A stretch of 64,000 nucleotides of DNA from Calamus simplicifolius (GCA_900491605.1 UESW01004254.1:634450-698449), one strand, 5' to 3'; positions 11,227 to 24,900 are shown, numbered from the stretch's first letter. Notes: generated by a model from the letters alone, not told the origin. Made by a program: numbers and translations.

Positions 11227-11245
11227 CACTACAGCAAAATTTAAG
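11227..11245 (+). repeat. CACTA left terminal inverted repeat
   Basis: CACTACAGCAAAATTTAAG pairs with the inverted right end at 37824-37842, apart from one substitution and a 1-bp length difference. A subterminal motif GCCGACGCTTTAAAA follows near 11302, matching the motif repeated at the right end. Confidence 0.93.
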
Positions 11246-11399
11246 AATAGCAACCCTTTTTTGTCGACACTTGAAGGTAGCGTGGGGAATTCACGTAGCC
11301 TGCCGACGCTTTAAAATAAAAACGAGTCACGCCCCCTCCCCCCTCCCCGCCAGTGCCCTAGCCCGAGAGCCTCCCCCCTCCCGATCGCCAGTGCCCTAG

Positions 11400-11800
11400 C
11401 CCCCCCCCCCACCCCGCCCCCTTTAGTCCTCATCGAAGCTGAGCAGCATTTCGGCGTTTCAGAAAGGAGCTAGCTGTCGGTACCCAAAAGCCAGAGCGAG
11501 CTTGGTCCAGTCCAGCCCCAATCGACGACTCCTTATCTTCGAATCCAGTCCCCCCGCTAAACCCTAACCCGAGCTACGGACGGGGCTCGCTCACTCCCTC
11601 TCTCTGTGGATTTCTTGGAAGCGCCGCGCCTGGGTCTCATCGAAACCGATTTCGGCCGTCTCTTAAATCCCTCCGTCGTTCCTCGACTTGCTTTGAGATC
11701 TCGGGGGTTCGAGAGAGAGCTGGACATCGATCGCAGCTTGGGGAGGACACTCTCCCTTATTTACAGGCCACATCGGAGCTGAAAACCCCATCAGGGAGCG
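11400..11800 (+). other. GC-rich exon-like block inside the CACTA, possible captured 5' leader
   Basis: This block is far richer in G and C than its surroundings. It contains AACCCTAACCC, TCACTCCCTCTCTCTG and other pyrimidine-rich stretches typical of plant 5' untranslated leaders. No open frame of a known family is present. It could be a captured first exon of a host gene or the CACTA's own promoter and leader. Its position just inside the terminus fits either. Confidence 0.35.
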
Positions 11801-12314
11801 GCTTTGTTTGAGTGTTAAGGCCTCTTGTGGGAATGTAATAGGATTTTAAAAAAAAAAACAATGATGGCTTTGTCTTCTTCTTAGGGCTTGTTTGTGTTAT
11901 TTGGAGTATATTGGGGGTACTTAGGCTCTGTTTCCCAACAGATTCGAGCATGCTTCTTGTTCTTCTATCGTATATTATTTCATATTTGAGTGTGGATTTT
12001 TACTATGGAGCTAATCGAAAGAAAAGGTATTTTAGGAGCCAAAAAGTAGACAAAAATGACCTACATTGAACTACATCAAACGCATTGAATGAATGGAAGA
12101 GGGCAACAGCAAAACACTGCATGCAGTGATGACAAGCCTTCATTTGGACAAGAATTTTCTAATTGCTGCATCATATTGGATGTGACACTTGCAAGTCTCC
12201 TCTTTTTCCTGCTTTATTTATCAAATTGTTACGTCTTATGCATGTGTACAAATATGCCTTTGTCATTTGACTGATACTAACATTATTTACATGATAATTT
12301 TCTATTTTTGACAG

Positions 12315-12407
12315 GAATTGAGGCCAGAGGTTTTATATTTGGTCCTCCCATTGCTCTAGCAATTGGTGCAAAGTTTGTTCCATTGAGAAAACCAAAAAAA
12401 TTGCCAG
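12315..12407 (+). pseudogene. Captured exon of adenine phosphoribosyltransferase
   Basis: A 93-bp block bounded by an acceptor (TTTTTGACAG) and a donor (CCAG then GTATGT) encodes GIEARGFIFGPPIALAIGAK followed by FVPLRKPKKLPG. That is the conserved core of plant adenine phosphoribosyltransferase, the purine-salvage enzyme joining adenine and PRPP to give AMP. In the family this stretch lies between the hood region and the PRPP-binding loop. No other exon of the gene is recognisable nearby, so this is a fragment. It is uninterrupted and keeps intact splice sites, and it lies in the same orientation as the transposase. Capture of genomic rather than cDNA sequence is implied by the flanking intron sequence. 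Confidence 0.88.
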
Positions 12408-14156
12408 GTATGTTATTTATTCTATGCTAATAGGTTCATTCAAATTATATCATCATTAAATGAGTGGCGTAGAAACCTGCATGTGTCCAATGTATCATAA
12501 CCATATTGGATAAGTCAATCTAAAACGATATCCAAGAAGTGCTTTTTGTACTCTGATTAGCATTATGAGAACTCTGATATCCAGAAACACTGGCAAGCCT
12601 AATCTTGTGATGTGGTATTGTGTTAAGATGTTTGATTGTATAAGTTGGCACGTTTGGGCTGCAGTTAAAATAAAGATGGACCTATGTTGACAATTTGACT
12701 GGGCATTCAGGTTAACACTTTCATATTTGTGCTAGGTTCTACCATAAAAATTCCTCAGTCCATGAGAACATCCTGGCCTATGTTTAAATTGCCTCTACTA
12801 AAATGGTAATTTTTATTGCATGATCATTCACATCATGTAGATATGCTTAAGTCATAGCTATGCAGCAGTAATTTGATTTTAAAAAATTTAGTAGGAAGTG
12901 TAGGAAGGATTTTGAAGATCTCATCTATTTGATTATTCTGATGGGAAATATATTGCATTTACTGATTTCGTAGATGGAAAATATTAGGACTAGGTTGGAG
13001 CTGACCTTAGTTTACACTAATGGATAATTTTGCTTTGGATATTTCATGGACAGAAGTGCCGCTTGCCTAAAAATTGAAAGGAAGGTGGTACTTTGACCAT
13101 TAATGGATAGTGATATCTTACAAAATCTAAGACAACTAATGATGTAATTGCTAATAACCATTTGATATTTTGATATTTTTTGTGTCATGCATTCTATGCA
13201 GTATGGGATTTACGTCAAATTATGCAAGATAAATAACTTTTTCTCTCATTTCAGCATGATTTTTTACCTTTTTTTTTTTTGGAAACAATCTATTTTGGAT
13301 TTCACTGGACGGTTATATCCCTATCCCCATGCCTTCTCTAGTAATGTTTGTTATATGTGCATCAATGTGTTTATCTAAGCACGTATTTTCAGTGTGTGCG
13401 CATAAGCGTCTACTCAATTTAAGTGTCGGAGCATAATAAAATGGATCATTGTTGCAGAAAAAGAAGTGTGAATCAGTTTTGCAAAAATGAAAATAAAATT
13501 GATTTCTGCAAAACCCCTGAAGATTTAGAGGATTGCAGAGCAAGAAGTACATATAGGCATCAGCATTTTTTTTTGAGAGAAATCAAGTTAGGGACCAAAC
13601 CCATTCATTTATTTGCTTTGGCATTTCATAGGCCCTAGATATAATAGTTATGGGCAGTTCAATTTTTCTAAAGTTGCTATGTTTGCAAATGCTTGAATGT
13701 GGTGAATTCAAGAGAATTGGCGTTAAGAAGTCTATTTCGACTTAAAAATTATTCCACTATTAGCCAATAATAGTAAATGGTCAAAAATATTCGACTGATC
13801 ATGATTTGGTCAATTATTTATATTCCGGTGCTTGAACGATTCATGTTTGACTATTTATTGCTTGCAAGAATAAATTAACTTTCTAAAAGTTATCAAAATA
13901 TCAAATGGTAATTTTGAAATCAAAGCATAGTATGGAAGACTTTATATCTAGCACGTTTTCACCATTTGTTCGTTTTTTTTCTTTTTTCCCTTAGAAGGTT
14001 TGAAATCTTTCAATTGAAATTGTTAACTCTGTATTCTCTTGTTAAGTGTGTAGTGCAATCATTTACTATCATGGATCTTGGATGGCTTCTTGACTTTGTT
14101 TTTAGTGAGACCTAGATATGGACCCTTATTTTCCTTTCTTCTTTTTCTTTTCCAAG

Positions 14157-14812
14157 TGCAATAGCACAGCAGCTGGTGCAGCATTCAAGAAGGCTAGGGT
14201 TCAAGGCCCCTCTTCAGCACAACCTACTTTCAAGGTTTATATATCTTCTTTTAGTGGATCCCCCCTACCCCCCCAACAACAAAAAAATACACACACACAC
14301 ACAAACACAAACACAAACACTACTTCAATATGAGTTGTGGCTTACCTTTTATTGTTTGAGTGACATGCAAACATTCATATATATGGCACTGTTTTCTAGC
14401 AGAATAAAGATCAGAAGTTTGGTAATTCAGCTGATGACAGTTTAGAGGTGTTTTCTTCTCTTGTTTACTCTCAGGTGAGGAAGGAGAAGTTAGGGGATCG
14501 AATAACAGCCCTTCACCAGCTAGTTTCCCCATTCGGAAAGGTATTAATTACCCCTACCAATGCTGCCTTTTTAGATTCATATGAGGGAACATCCAGTTCA
14601 GCAGTATTTTCTACAGTATCAGTTTCCTTTACTGATAAAAGCTCTTACAGTCGTTTTGTTATTAATTATAAATCTATATTTTCTGCCATCTCTTCTGCTT
14701 CGGCGTTCAAGTAAAGGAGAGATCTGACATGGGTCTCCTTTTGCAGACTGACACTGCATCTGTACTGCTGGAAGCCATTGGCTACATCAGATTCCTCTAG
14801 AGTCAAATTGAG
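14157..14812 (+). pseudogene. Captured bHLH transcription factor fragment (three exons)
   Basis: Three splice-bounded blocks read as consecutive exons of a plant bHLH protein of the bHLH112/bHLH68-like group. 14157-14234 encodes a linker ending SSAQPTFK. 14475-14540 encodes VRKEKLGDRITALHQLVSPF plus GK, the atypical basic and first-helix region. 14747-14812 encodes TDTASVLLEAIGYIRFL, then a TAG stop, then SQIE, the second helix. Donors and acceptors at all internal junctions look intact. The in-frame TAG truncates the second helix, so dimerisation would be lost. The N-terminal exons and C-terminus are missing. A CA/GT microsatellite lies in each flanking intron region. Confidence 0.9.
14285..14325 (+). 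repeat. CA-rich microsatellite
   Basis: An ACACAC run grading into CAAACA units lies in the intron between the first two captured bHLH blocks. Confidence 0.85.
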
Positions 14813-14841
14813 GTCTAACACTCCCCCCACCCCCATCCCCC

Positions 14842-14875
14842 CCCCTCTGTGTGTGTGTGTGTGTCTGTGTGGGGG
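14842..14875 (+). repeat. GT microsatellite
   Basis: A GTGTGT run directly downstream of the third captured bHLH block, flanked by C-rich and G-rich tracts. Confidence 0.85.
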
Positions 14876-17022
14876 TATAGCTAGCAGGTGAAACAAAGCC
14901 AAAGGAGAAGTGGTTTGAAAGCACGCAGCTAAAGTTGGAGCAGACCAGCATTGTTGTTTTATGTAGTATGTTTTAGTTATTGGTGTCTAGAATTGGCATG
15001 TGTTTAGGAGATTATACTGCTTCGCAGGCACTCACCCATCCCTTTCTTTTATGTTGAACCATGTTTCCCAACTGAGTACCATCTGAATACTTCTCAAGGT
15101 CCAATATTTCTTCCACACAAATAGTTGTAAAATCCTGCTGAAAGCTGTCCTCAGTCAGCACTGACAATGCATGATCTCAGGTATCGATAACATGTTAGCT
15201 GCACCAACTCATGACTTGCCTTTTTTGGCTAATCACTGAGTTCCTCAAATTTCAATGCAGGCCCATATTTAGGATGTTGTCTGGGTATTTAATTGAAGGA
15301 ATTTGATGCAAGTTGTGATTCTTTGACCTGTTGTAAGTAAAATCTGAGCTAGGAAGCAGTAAGTTTCACTGCACTGGATTCCTTGCAACCAAGATATAGA
15401 GTAGATTACTCCAACTATGATTAACAATCTAATTGTGTTGATCACATCACAGCAAAAACAATCTAGCAGTTTTTGTTTTTTCACAGAAAAAGATGTCTTA
15501 GACTCTTGATCTGAACTTATGGTCTTTTGAATTGCAATAAGCAGCTGCAGATGGCACTCTCTCCCAAAAGACTTACTCTTCCTCATACTTATTAAAGAAC
15601 TTTCCAGTCTCTCTTGGTTTAACATTTCCTTAAACATGTGATTTTCTTTTCTGAACAGTTTTTCAGTGTTGAAGATTAGGAGTCCTCTTGTATTGCTGTG
15701 TTACACTATGGATCATGTTAGTTACTATTCAAGTAAGATTTGGTAGAAAAAGTGAAGAAGAGATTTCCTTTCACTGTCTTATGTAACAGGGTGTGTAGAT
15801 TACATAGGAGTTTGTCTTTTTGATCTGCAAGCACACAAAGCTTGTCTTTAGTCTCTCATACTATTTATTATTTCAAATGAAAAGATATAGCGTTAGATGT
15901 AGTCCAATATCAATGTAACTGAATTATCATACAATTTTCCATGTTCATGTGTACAGAATATGCACCATATATGTAGTCTCATGGCATTTTGGCATCCTGG
16001 AGATGAATTTGTTATATGTTCTGTCTAGAATCATGTGTGTTATATACTGATTTCCTAGGCATGTGGGCCAAAAGACACTGATAATTCATGTTAAATTTAG
16101 ATGCTGATGAGATGTTGTCTGCTTTGTTATAAGAGTCAACAAGTAGTGTTTAGTAATTGATGTAATTATTGCAGTGCATTGATCTATAGGGATTATACCT
16201 CCCATCAATTGGTTCAGAGGTCAATTTCTTGCCTCCCTTGGAAGTGTTTTGGGAATCTTGAATTTTGGTTGACTAGATATGCAACTGCCTATCTTGGTCA
16301 TGCTTCAGCAATTGATGTTAGTTGGGATGTCTTCTAGTTTTGTTAACACTCAACCAAGCTTACGGTGCAACAAGGGGTCAAGACCATTATGGCCCTGTTA
16401 ACGGGTTGCCTGTGGAAGGAGACAGAAAAAATGAAATGTAATCGTTGCACCATAAATTCAATGATAGTTATACCTCTTTTTGCTGCAATTGGAGTTTGGC
16501 CTTCTTCTTCTTCTCATTTTCCCAATTCAAAACAGTGGCATTCATCTTTTCATACCTGCCATGAGTCGTGTTGCACACAGAATCATTCACTAGAACAAGA
16601 TGCCATAGCACCAAAGCTTTTTTTTGTTATGTTGAATAAACATTAATAAGTGATACCGTATAATAGATAGCATGTTTTCATGATTATTTTTTAATTGACT
16701 TTGTGTGTAGTGCAATATAAAATTAAACATATATTATTTGTCAAATGAAAAATCTGATGGCAAGTATCTAATGAGGTATAGCTAAGATTTGTCTTGTTAT
16801 CGTGCCTTGTTAATTGTCAAATAAAAATTTATGCTACCTCTTTTGATTTTTATAAAAACATTTTGCAGATCATGTCAATATTGTGAACAGTATAGTTCCT
16901 TTTATCACATTACTATTTATTTTGACATATGCCTATGCTACTAAATGTTGAACACTTATGATGATGAAATATGTGCAGGATATTGGATAAAAGTTGGTTG
17001 TTTATCGATCATTTATCCTAAA
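14876..17022. other. CACTA interior without recognised gene
   Basis: AT-rich sequence between the captured bHLH fragment and the transposase. The short open frames on both strands show no family motif. It may hold the 5' untranslated region and promoter of the transposase gene, but no element of these could be identified. Confidence 0.5.
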
Positions 17023-20000
17023 ATGGATAAAAGTTGGATAAATAAACCAAGAAATACCAAAGAATATTTAGATGGAGTTCATGATTTCATTAAATTTGGT
17101 ATGGATAAAAGTAGTTTGAATGTAAAGATTTCATGTCTGTGTCGGCGATGTGTTAAAAGTTCTTATCTAGATCCACAAACCATTGAAGAACATTTGATAT
17201 GGAATGGTTTTGCTAGAGGTTATACTCGGCGGGTTTTTCATGGAGAATGTATGTTGCCAATATCAAGTAATCAACCCTCGTCTGATCTTGGATCTAATAA
17301 TATGCAAGATAATCTTGTAGGAGATGATATGACAGGTTTGATCACAGATGCTTTTCGACATGGTGTTCAAAACTTTGGAGGTTCAACTAATATACATGGA
17401 ATGGGTGGAATATGTAATGGTTCTACATTTATGGAACAAACATTTGTTGAGGAGCAGATGCAATCATCAACTACTGAGTCAGCTTGGTATCATAATTTAA
17501 TTAAAGATGCAGATGAACAATTATATCCGGGTTGTTTGAAATTTTGTAAGATCTCTTTTCTTATACATTTATTTCATATAAAATATATGAATGGATGGTC
17601 CGGAAAGAGTTTTACTATGCTCCTAAAATTACTAAAGGATGCATTTCTAGAAGGCTCTAGTTTATCATCCTCTTATTATGAAGCAAAGAAAGTTGTTAAC
17701 AAATTGGATCTTGGATATCAAAAGATCCATAGTTGTCCGAAAGACTATATGTTATATCATGGTGAAAATGCTGATCGAGAGTCATGTAATGTTTGTGGAT
17801 CTTCACGATGGACAACTCATGAAGAGGATGAGGATGATGTAATGAACAAAATAAAAAAATCGACGAAGGTAGCATTACTTTCCTCTTATTCTTCGATTGA
17901 AAAGGCTATATTCATCATCGAAAATAGCTTCATTAATGAGATGGCATGATGAAGGGTGTACGAAGGATGGAATGTTGAGACATCCAGCAGATAGTCTAGC
18001 ATGGAAAGCATTTGATACTAGGCATTCTGATTTTGCCTCTGATATTCGTAATGTTCGGTTGGGTTTAGCTTCAGATGGTTTCAATCCTTTTCGGACTCTA
18101 AATTCTACATATAGCACTTGGCCAGTTGTTCTAATACCATACAATTTACCACCATGGTTGTGCATGAAACAATCCTCACTTATCTTGTCATTGGTTATTC
18201 CAGGTGATAAGGGTTCAGGAAATGATATTGATATTTTTCTACAACCTTTAATAGAGGAATTGAAACAGTTATGGGAAGGTGTCGATGCAATTGATGCTTC
18301 AAATGGTGAAACATTTAAACTACAGGCAGCTTTGTTGTAGACTATTAATGATTTTTCAGCATATGCCAATTTATCTGGTTGGAGTACAAAGGGAAGGGTT
18401 GCAAGTCCTTGTTATGCAGATTCGACAATTCAATTTGGTTAAAACATAGAGAAAAATTTTGTTATATGGGTCATCGTCAATGGTTAGAACTAAATCATCC
18501 ATTTTGTTTTCAGAAAGCTTTATTTGATGGTACCATAGAATTGGGGTGTGCACCAATTCCACCTTCTGGAACTAATGTTCGTATACAAATGGATTCCATC
18601 AATTACATATATGGTAAATTCTCAAAGTCTTCTAAAAAAAGAGGAAGGAATGATCCAGAAGGATTGTCAGAAGAAGTGACTATTAGTAATATGGATGCAC
18701 AGGTATTTGAAGATTCAGATAAATTTTTTGAAAAAGAAAATGAGGAAGATGTACAGATAACATGTACAAATCAGCCTAGTAAGCATTTATGGAAGAAAAG
18801 AAGTATCTTCTTTGACTTACCTTATTGGGAACATAATCTTATTCGGCATAATCTTGATGTCATGCACATAGAGAAGAATGTTTGTGATAATTTACTTGGA
18901 ACATTGTTGAATCTTGATGGAAAGACCAAAGATAACATGAAGGCACGATTGGATTTAAAAGAATTGGATATCCGACCAGAGCTTCATCCCATTATGCTTG
19001 CTAATGATAGAACTTATTTGCCTCCTGCATCTTATACAATGTCTCCTCAAAAAAAAATTATTTTCTTGCAGTATTGAAAAATATTAAAGTACCTGATGGA
19101 TATGCATCAAACATTTCAAGGTGTGTGCATCTTAAAGATATGAAAATTTCTAATCTCAAAAGTCATGATGGTCACATATTGATGCAAGATATCTTGCCAA
19201 TAGCTTCAAGATCATCAGTGCCTAAACAAGTTATTACAGTTATAATTCGGCTATCATCATTCTTTAAGGCATTATGTTCAAAAGTTATTGTCCTGGAGAG
19301 CTTGATCAGTTGGAGTCTGATGTTACTATTACACTTTTTCATATGGAAAAGATTTTTCCTTCTGGATTTTTTACTATATGATACATTTACTCATTAACAT
19401 TTAGCTTCGGAAGTCAAGCTTGGTGGACCGGTACATTATAGATGGATGTATCCTATTGAGAGGTACGCTATAGAGGCTAATGTATCCTACTGACCGATAC
19501 ACTATAATTTTTAATAAAAGTAGCATCATAATTATGCTATATTTAAAAATTAATTTATGTTATAGGTACCTTGTATGATTGAAAGATTATGTACGAAATA
19601 GAGCCTATCCAGAGGGTTTGATTGCAGAAGGATATATTGCTAAAGAGTGTTTGACATTTTGTTCAAGATATCTTCAAGATGTAGAGACAATATTTAATAG
19701 ACCTTAACGGTATAGTGATTTCGTACATAATGCAGAATTGTATAAGTTTTTGACTGCAGGTAGAGTCTTGGGAAAAACTGAAACTATTGTATTGGATCAT
19801 AATCAATGGCACAAGCACATCGTTATGTGTTACTCCATAGTAAAATAATATCTGACTATCATAGGTCAGTATGATTTATTGCATTCACATTTAAATATCA
19901 TATCTTATTTTTTTTTCTAAATGAATAAAGTAAATTTTATGCAGTGAATTTTTAATGTCTCAACGACAAGCTAATCATGGCACTCGACCTAATCCAAGGA

Positions 20001-20606
20001 TTGAACAGCGATGGCTAGTCGAGTTATTTCCTGAATGGCTTTCAAAACAGGTTTGACATATACTTAGAGAATATATGGATAGATTTAGCATCAAATAACC
20101 TATTAACATTTCTTTTTATTTTCTAGGTATCAATGATGATGGAGAGAAATTTTTTAGCTGAATTAATAGCCCTGGCTCGATGACCTAACAAAGTTGTCAA
20201 TAGATATAATGGTTTCATAATCAATGGTTTTAAATTCCATACTAAAGATCGTGAGAAATTTAGAAGAACAAAGAATAGCGGTATTATGGTGGAAGTAGAT
20301 GGAAAAACTTATTACGGTGCACTAAAAGATATTTATGAGTTAGATTACTATGGAATCTTTAAAGTCATATTATTTAAATGTGATTGGGTAGATATAAACT
20401 CATCAAGGGGTTTGAAAAAGGATGCAAATGGATTTACACTTGTAAATTTTACAAGGTTGATACATACTGGTGCCTTATTGAAGGATGATCCATTCATTTT
20501 TTCTTCTCAAGCTCGTCAAGTATTTTTTATACAAGATGCAAAAGATCAAGATTGGGCTACTGTTATTAAAACAAAACCGAGGGACTTGTATGATATGGGA
20601 AAGTAG
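17023..20606 (+). pseudogene. TNP2-type CACTA transposase, decayed
   Basis: The reading starts at MDKSWI. It then shows the transposase-associated zinc-finger-like region (CLCRRCVKSSYL, HLIWNGF; 17023-17240), the Transposase_21 core (YPGCLKF, SYYEAKKVV, SCNVCGSSRW, MRWHDEGCTKDGMLRHPADS, NVRLGLASDGFNPF, HNLDVMHIEKNVCDNLLGT; about 17520-18990) and a DUF4218-like region (about 19070-19850, including VKLGGPVHYRWMYPIE). It ends in a DUF4216-like region (about 20220-20600, YYGALKDIYEL). Breaks seen are a frame change near 17890, a TAG at 18338, further frame changes near 19075 and 19270, and later stops. In the family this protein cuts at the TIRs together with TNPA. This copy is inactive. Confidence 0.93.
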
Positions 20607-21903
20607 TTGGAAAATGATGAAGATGATGACACTTATACGCATTCAATGCCATTCAATTTTGTACCGGTTGATGACGTACATGCCACGGTATCCTTGGTTA
20701 GGACAGAATTTGAAGGAAATGATAATGCTTGATTCTTATTGTTGGTATTAAATTTTGTACTATAGTGGATTTCTAAGAAATTTTGTGATGCACCCCGGCC
20801 GTAGTTTCTGCTCTCAATATCCAAATTTCTTCTGGCTTATAAAAACTATTTTGTTTCAGCCTTCTTTCTACTGTCTGGATTTACTTTGAATCTTGTGGTT
20901 TGAGGGTTCTGTTCTGTTCTCTTCATTGGTTGGCAAGGGTTTCCATGTAAACTATATATATTTTTCCTCCTTTCTAACTCTTGTAGTATCAGTCAACTTA
21001 TTGAGGATGTTTCTAATATGCTAAGAAAGTTCTGTTTTTTTTGAGAAGAAAGATTTGGTTGTACAAGGACTGCCCAATCTACATATGTTCCTCACCTTTG
21101 ATCACCAGTGCAATATATGAGACTCAATTGCATTGAACTGGATAATCGAGTGAGTATTTGAGAGCCCTTGTTCATTGTGAACACTATTCTCCACATGGCA
21201 AGTGACCCAACCTTGGATCTTGTAAGTGCCCAATTTAAAGTATTATGTTTATTATATATTCACAGAGAGGTAGTTCAACTGTAGCTTTATTGGCCCAAAG
21301 TATATGGTGTTCTGCCAAGCACCAAGGGACAAACTATTTTGTCATTTCCTCAGCTGGCTTTCGCTCTTCGAAGCGGTTGTTATATGAAGTCTGGGCATAG
21401 TTATGAGGAAAAGGTAATCTGGCATTAATCTGTAGATAACATATCGGTGGAGCTAGTTTCTTTCCTTGATGATTATTTTGGTTCTTGAATTTCTCTAATA
21501 AGTTTTGAAATAATTCGTGTACGTATCTATATTTTGACTTTGGTCTTCCTTTTTACCTTTACTCATCAACTGCCAGCTGCTTTATAATTATCAAAATTTA
21601 GGTGATTGGATGTCCAAATAGGCCTTTAGAATACTAATTGATCCATTAATCCTATTTGCTCAGCGGAAGTGAATATGTTACTGTAGGCTGATGATTTCTT
21701 GATAGGCATCCATTCATAATACTTGTTACTGTATGCGGATGAATATGTTGAAAGACAAGACATTAATAAAACTGTGTGCATTTGAAAGCAAATATATTCA
21801 CTACATTCACTAGTGGGTAACAAGTTAGGCTAACAAGTAAGCATTTCTAGTAATTATTCAGTTAATTTAATATTTATTTTCACTAACTCTTACTCTGATG
21901 TAA
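20607..21903. other. Region between the two CACTA genes
   Basis: Mostly AT-rich and without a recognised gene. One open stretch, about 21290-21417, reads VYGVLPSTKGQ, then SFPQLAFALRSGCYMKSGH, and stops at a donor-like AAAG then GTAATC. It could be another captured exon, but I do not recognise the protein. Confidence 0.4.
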
Positions 21904-24900
21904 ATGATAGGTGACATTATGCCGTGCTCACGGACAAAGGCTCGCACTTCTGCTTCATCACAGCAGGTTCATGCTGGTTCTTCAGTACCGGATGTTGTGT
22001 TCAATCCTTCGGCACAACAGTCTACAGCAGGTCCATCATCCTCTGGGCATCATGATCCTATTGTCGGTGTAGGAGATGATGAGCTACACATTCAGGGTAA
22101 TTTATTTTTTTATTTAGTTTGATAAAATATCTTTACACTTTTTACTATAGTTTACACATGCATATCTATTTTTATGCAGACGAATCTGGGAGGGTTACAC
22201 GTAGACGCAGACCCATGATAGTTCGGGTTGTATGGCAGATGCGCGAGGGTGAGCAGATAGTGGTTGAGTTCAATCAGCTGGGGCAGCCAATTAAAAAAGT
22301 TGCTAGCTTATTGAGTTCCTTTTTAGGGTCAGTTGCATGGAGGCATCAGCTTTGTCCACTAAGTTATGCAAAATGGAATGACATACTTCCAACGTATAAA
22401 GTTGAGATTCTACGAGTTGTGCAGGTAAAAATTTGAATCTATACATTTCTTATTTTGTATACTTGTTATATTATGCTTTTTTTTATATTTTTTTAATTTA
22501 CAAATAGCTTATTTTATTTTAATTAAGTCAATTATTAGACTTAATAATTAAATTATTTGCAGTTCAAGTTTGTACTACCTTCATCCACTCATGATTTTGT
22601 ATTGAAGTCTCTCAATCGAAAATGGAAAGAATATAAGGAATATTTGAAGATAAAGTACAAGATGTCGGGTATGACCGAGGAGCAAGTAGTTGGTACTTGT
22701 CCTCCTGATGTACCCCCTCATCAGTGGATGGAGTTGGTTCATTACTGGTTCTCCGAGAGGGGACAGGTATCTTGTTATTTAATCTTTTAAGATACTTTAA
22801 AATATTTATTTTTTTTTGAAATATAATAAGTATATTTATTTAATTTTGCAGACATATTCTAATATTGGTAAAGTTGCACGAGCATTTCTTTCTGTTCCCC
22901 ATGCATCGGGATCCAAGAGTTATGCGCGAGTCAGATAAGAGTTCGTATGTTTCTTAAACTATAAATTTATATTTTTTATATCAAATCATTTACTTATTAA
23001 ATGGCTCTTCCCTAACTGACCTCGGGCACACGTTAATATACTTCTTTGTTTCAGTAACTATAAACTTCAGGATTCATGATAGTTAACACATGATTCTTTT
23101 TTATTAGCTTAGTACTTGCACTTGTTCTATGTCAAATCTGATTGTATGAGTCATTTAATTATGCTTGATTTGTCCTCTTCTTTTCTTTATTGTTTGACTC
23201 TACACGTAATCTGTATAATATAATTGCTAACTAGTCTTATGGTTCAGGATGAACAATAAGATCTCTAGTGAAATATGACAGAATGCATGATGGATTGCAA
23301 TGTAGTTTTACTATGACAGATGTATTTCTGTGAAGATACTGATTTCCTGGTTGCACATGGATTAGTGGCACATGGATTTGTGGCAATGATATTTATAATC
23401 ATACTATTGCATTTTCAGATTAGTGAAATTGGTTTAAAAGCTAGATTTCAATGCCTATATCAATTTTCTTTCATTCTATGTTGCCAAATACTTCAGTAGG
23501 CGAAAACGGCTCCAGTCACCTTATCTTAGTCATAAATTCGAGCAAGTGTTTTTATTTTTTGACTGAAATCGAGAGGCATGCTTGATGCTTCCCACTTTAT
23601 TAATATATATATTAATTATAAATATTTTCATAAAGAGTTTGGAGAACACAAAGTTGGGCCATCAATGTAATTGGCACGTTCTTAGCAAGTTTCAATGACA
23701 CCTAAGACCTAACCACAGTGACAAGGACAAAGGAATGTGATGCTGCCGCAAAGGAGGACTCCATGGTGACTCTGAAGACACAACTATAAGCTTCTCCCAG
23801 CGATGGGGTCGAAAATGAGAGATAAGAGCTAGACCACATTCTTCAGACGGCTGTGACTTTGTCTAGTAACAACAAATATGTGGAAACTGCAATGCATGAC
23901 ATCAATTCAATATTCTAAATTAGAAACTTTAACTGAAAAGAACACCTGGATGTCACATATCTAATCTGCTACATATGGCCTTTTTTATGAGAATACTTGA
24001 CATCATAGTTCAGACAAAGTAGTGCTCTGTACTTTTCACAAGAAGGAAGTTGGAGCGATTGGAGGGGATTTATGGCCAACTGACTTAGGTGTGGTCTAGA
24101 CTTAAAAACGACTTTGGTCGATCACATGTTAGGCAGCAGCCATCCTTCTGTTTCTTGAGTCACCCCGCATGTTCCACGGTGGGTCTCCGTCGCTTTGGAG
24201 ATCTAAAATTATGGCAAGCTTGTACTTGGGACCACTGACACACCAGGTCATTGTTAACAGTGCTCCAAAATTTTCTTTGCACTTTGTCTTCGGCTAATGT
24301 GGGACGCATTGCTTGCTTTGGATACTGTGTTAGAAATAGATTTTTGGTATGGACAAATTATGTATGTCTTGTGGAAATTGAAGTTTTCCCCTTTGATTAA
24401 CTCTCATTTATATTTGATCCATGGCTTTGTTATAATTAATTACTGCTTTCAGGCAGTTCTTTCTGTAGAATAAAAAAAAAAATCAGCATTTTCAGGCAGT
24501 TCTTATGGCATTTGAATTGTGGAATTATATGTATAGTTTATTTAAGTGATTATACATTTAACCGCTTCATCTCTGCACATGGATTATGTTGAAAACTTTT
24601 TGCATGCAAATAGTTTTATCAATATCAAATTCAGTTTTACAAAAATGTAATATTTCTTGAAGATGGATGAGCATGGACGGAAACCCGGTGAGGTGGAGTT
24701 TTACCGAATGACTCATATTCACCATGATGGCACTTTTGTCAGAGATGAGTTAAGGGACTTATATGTAATTATTTATTACAATTTATTTCATGCAACAATT
24801 TTAATTTGATTTTGTTATTCAGTAAGATCTAACTAATTTTTTTTAAATTAATATAGGAAAGAGCTACAGCTCTTATTACTGAGCGTGTCGATGACTCTAC

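Noticed and set aside
15269..15637. 122-codon minus-strand frame inside the CACTA
   Set aside because: No recognisable domain, low-complexity AT-rich composition, and no splice or promoter context.
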